Shown here: positions 62,113 through 64,000 of the stretch, in pieces
How the letters are laid out: the number at the start of each line of letters is the position of its first letter
Numbering within the stretch: position 1 is the first letter of the stretch
Assembly (NCBI RefSeq): GCF_003697785.1
Contig: NZ_QOKZ01000002.1
Coordinates: 310,001 to 374,000 of the forward strand
From: Paracoccus alkanivorans
GTDB taxonomy: Bacteria > Pseudomonadota > Alphaproteobacteria > Rhodobacterales > Rhodobacteraceae
DNA length: 64,000 nucleotides
Direction: 5' to 3'
The notes under the pieces: model-generated
The model's input: only the letters and a program-made list of their open reading frames with translations
Database searches by the model: none
Told to the model about the DNA's origin: nothing
Translations under genes and position numbers: made by a program

Positions 62113-62928
62113 CTAGTTGTTATTGAGAATGTCGCGATGAAAGCGGCACAGCAACACCACGCCTAAGAACATGAGCACCAGGCAGACCCCCAGCACATAG
62201 GACAGGTTGATGTAGCCGCCGGAATAGGTCGGGTAGAATCCTTTGCGCATTGCGCCGACAATGTGCATGAGGGGATTGTACCAGAGGATCGACTGCATCA
62301 TGCGGGGCATGCTGTCGAAGGTGAAAAACACCCCCGAAATCAGGAACAATGGCCGGGTTGCAATCGACCAGATCTGTTCCCACACCGGCAACAGCCCGAA
62401 CAGCGCGCAGTTCAGCAGCCCCACCGACAGGCCCAGCAGCATGCCCAATGCGAGGCTCTTGAGAATGAAGGTTATCTCGATCACCGCACGCGCATCCGAA
62501 AACAGCAGGATTCCCGCGAAAAGGATGATCGTGGCGAGAAGCGAGGTAAGCGCGTTCAGGATGAAGCGGGCCAGCACCGCGTCAATCCATGTCACGGCCG
62601 GATACATGAGCAAGGGTCGCGAGAAGATGATGCTCCGCGCGACCATGGTCTGCAACGACTGGTAAAGCGTGAACGGCAGGAAACCGGTGGCATAGAACAA
62701 TACGAAACTGTTGCCCACGGGCGGCGAGCGCAGAAGCATGGAAAAGCCGATCGCCAGGATGATGATGGCTCCGATCGGTTCAAGCAGGGCCCAGACATAG
62801 CCGCCGGGCGAACGGCCATAGCGGGTGGCCATTTCACGCATCATCAGCGCGACCACGGCGCGCATGGTCGCGAAACTGCGGTTGACGCCGCCGGTATTCC
62901 GGGGAGGCATCTCGGGGAGTGTGATCAT
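62113..62928 (-). CDS. ABC-2 type polysaccharide export permease (KpsM-like)
   Basis: This 271-aa inner membrane permease has about six helices. Segments typical of KpsM/Wzm-like permeases are REMATRYGRSPGGYVWALLEPIGAII, TGFLPFTLYQSL and ISGVFFTFDSMP, with LWYNPLMHIVGAMRKGFYPTY near the end. It would export capsule or other lipid-linked polysaccharides with an ATPase not present in the window. It is divergent from the KpsE-like gene. Confidence 0.9.
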   Translation of the reverse strand: MITLPEMPPRNTGGVNRSFATMRAVVALMMREMATRYGRSPGGYVWALLEPIGAIIILAIGFSMLLRSPPVGNSFVLFYATGFLPFTLYQSLQTMVARSIIFSRPLLMYPAVTWIDAVLARFILNALTSLLATIILFAGILLFSDARAVIEITFILKSLALGMLLGLSVGLLNCALFGLLPVWEQIWSIATRPLFLISGVFFTFDSMPRMMQSILWYNPLMHIVGAMRKGFYPTYSGGYINLSYVLGVCLVLMFLGVVLLCRFHRDILNNN

Positions 62929-63016
62929 CTGCGGCGTTTTCCCGTGCTGGCCAAATGTGTCAGCATTATGATAAGGCGCGGTGAAAGATCAAACAGGCTG
63001 TTTTCGGATTTGCATC

Positions 63017-64000
63017 ATGAATGACGCTAAGCTCGGCCCCGCAAGCCCCATAAGGGAGGGCGGAGCCGGAAAACAGACCCGGGACGAGAAGCAGCCCGGC
63101 CCTCCGAAAGCCCTGCAGGATCCCGCACAGCAGAAAGCCGCTTCCGACCAGCAGGCAGGCAGGGCGCCGTCACCCGGACGGCCTGTGCCACCGCCCGCAC
63201 GAGCCGCCCGCATGCGGCTGCGGCATTGGAGGCTGCTTGCCTCTTTCGTGGTGATGGTGGCGATGCCCATCGCTGTCCTTGTCATCTATCTCTGGAGCGT
63301 TGCGCTCGACCAATACAGTTCGGTCGCCGGCTTTACCGTGCGCAAGGAAGAGGGCGGCAACACATCCGAACTGATTGGCGGCCTCGCCCAGATCGCCGGC
63401 TCCAGCCTCTCGTCGGACAGCGATATCCTCTATGAGTTCATCCACAGCCAGAGTCTGGTGCGGACCATCGAGAACGAGGTCGGCCTTATCGAGCATTACA
63501 GCGACTATTGGGACGAGGATCCGGTCTTTGCGCTCTGGCGCGATCCGTCGATAGAGGATCTCGAATGGTACTGGCGCCGCATCGTGCGGGTATCCTATGA
63601 CGCCAATTCGGGGCTGATAGAGGTCCGCGTATTGGCCTTTACCCCGGAAAAAGCGCAGGAAATCGCACAGGCGATCGTCCGTCAGAGCGAAGACATGATC
63701 AACAGGCTCAGCGAGCAGGCACGCGAGGATGCCATGCGCTATGCCCGCAACGACCTGGAAGAAGTGGTGGAACGGCTCAAGAGGGCGCGCGAGGCATTGA
63801 CCGCCTTCCGTTCCCGAACACAGATCGTCGATCCCGAAGCCGATCTTCAGGGGCGGATGGGCGTGATGAACAACCTTCAGCAGCAGTTGGCAACGGCCCT
63901 GGTGGATTACGACCTGCTGCTCGAAACGACGCATGAGAATGATCCACGGCTGGCACAGGGACGCCGCCGCATCGAGGTGATCCGCGAGCGCATCGCGCAA
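63017..64000 (+). CDS. KpsE/BexC/CtrB-like polysaccharide export protein, N-terminal part
   Basis: The frame starts at ATG 63017 and is open to the window end (328 codons seen). Residues 1-65 are cytoplasmic and Pro/Gly/Gln-rich. A membrane helix (LLASFVVMVAMPIAVLVIYLW, about 73-93) is followed by a periplasmic domain with SSVAGFTVRKEE and a predicted coiled coil (NDLEEVVERLKRAREALTAF). This matches the capsule export periplasmic adaptor family. Its divergent partner is the ABC permease. Confidence 0.88.
   Translation, partial: MNDAKLGPASPIREGGAGKQTRDEKQPGPPKALQDPAQQKAASDQQAGRAPSPGRPVPPPARAARMRLRHWRLLASFVVMVAMPIAVLVIYLWSVALDQYSSVAGFTVRKEEGGNTSELIGGLAQIAGSSLSSDSDILYEFIHSQSLVRTIENEVGLIEHYSDYWDEDPVFALWRDPSIEDLEWYWRRIVRVSYDANSGLIEVRVLAFTPEKAQEIAQAIVRQSEDMINRLSEQAREDAMRYARNDLEEVVERLKRAREALTAFRSRTQIVDPEADLQGRMGVMNNLQQQLATALVDYDLLLETTHENDPRLAQGRRRIEVIRERIAQ

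Overview
The window comes from a GC-rich alphaproteobacterium of the Rhodobacterales, most likely Paracoccus or a close relative. The main pointers are a class I phosphoribulokinase very like that of Rhodobacter, the hprK-rapZ-EIIA-HPr incomplete PTS, a ScfR-type XRE regulator, DUF2852, a short RNase E/G and the tatABC-ATPase arrangement. Genus assignment is inference; no rRNA is present.

Layout. 0-2 kb: start of a divergent LysR gene, then cbbF-cbbP; the FBPase product has lost most of its acidic catalytic residues while phosphoribulokinase looks intact. 2-12 kb: a repeat-rich OmpA-family protein, glnB-glnA, the NAD(P)HX repair enzyme, parC, and SH3 and SDR genes. 12-18 kb: a HIG1-like small membrane protein with the cobalamin adenosyltransferase, etfBA, hbd, and a choline module (choX-betC) behind a BetI-like operator. 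18-24.5 kb: DUF2852, a TetR regulator, the hprK-rapZ-EIIA-HPr phosphorelay, divergent pckA, then fmt. 24.5-35 kb: gshB, yraN and rsmI on the minus strand; an LpoA-like lipoprotein, glnD and murJ on the plus strand; an M20 amidohydrolase and mazG. 35-44.3 kb: edd with a LacI-type operator, two regulators or small proteins, a hisD-SemiSWEET-UPF0262-phosphatase operon, an OmpA lipoprotein, and a YbjN-RidA-GDPD-FAH operon.

44.3-49.6 kb is the most accessory part. It has lower and uneven GC, long gaps, many inverted repeats, an SRPBCC protein, a Hint-domain protein and a yeast-type cytosine deaminase with CodB, and it ends at tRNA-Phe. 49.7-51.8 kb returns to core genes (yacG, rng, maf, infA). 51.8-58.1 kb is a signalling cluster: an orphan SpoA (FliM/FliN-type) protein, a symporter-histidine kinase hybrid, a small membrane protein, a response regulator and the ScfR-like regulator. 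58.2-60.7 kb is tatABC plus an ATPase. The window closes with marC, a retropepsin-like protease, and the start of a capsule/polysaccharide ABC export locus.

Several genes share one theme. GlnD, GlnB and GlnA cover nitrogen sensing. HprK, HPr, EIIA and RapZ with PckA, Edd and the ScfR/symporter-kinase cluster suggest control of carbon entry and gluconeogenesis. An interspersed element found four times sits just 3' of genes and always points the same way as the gene before it.
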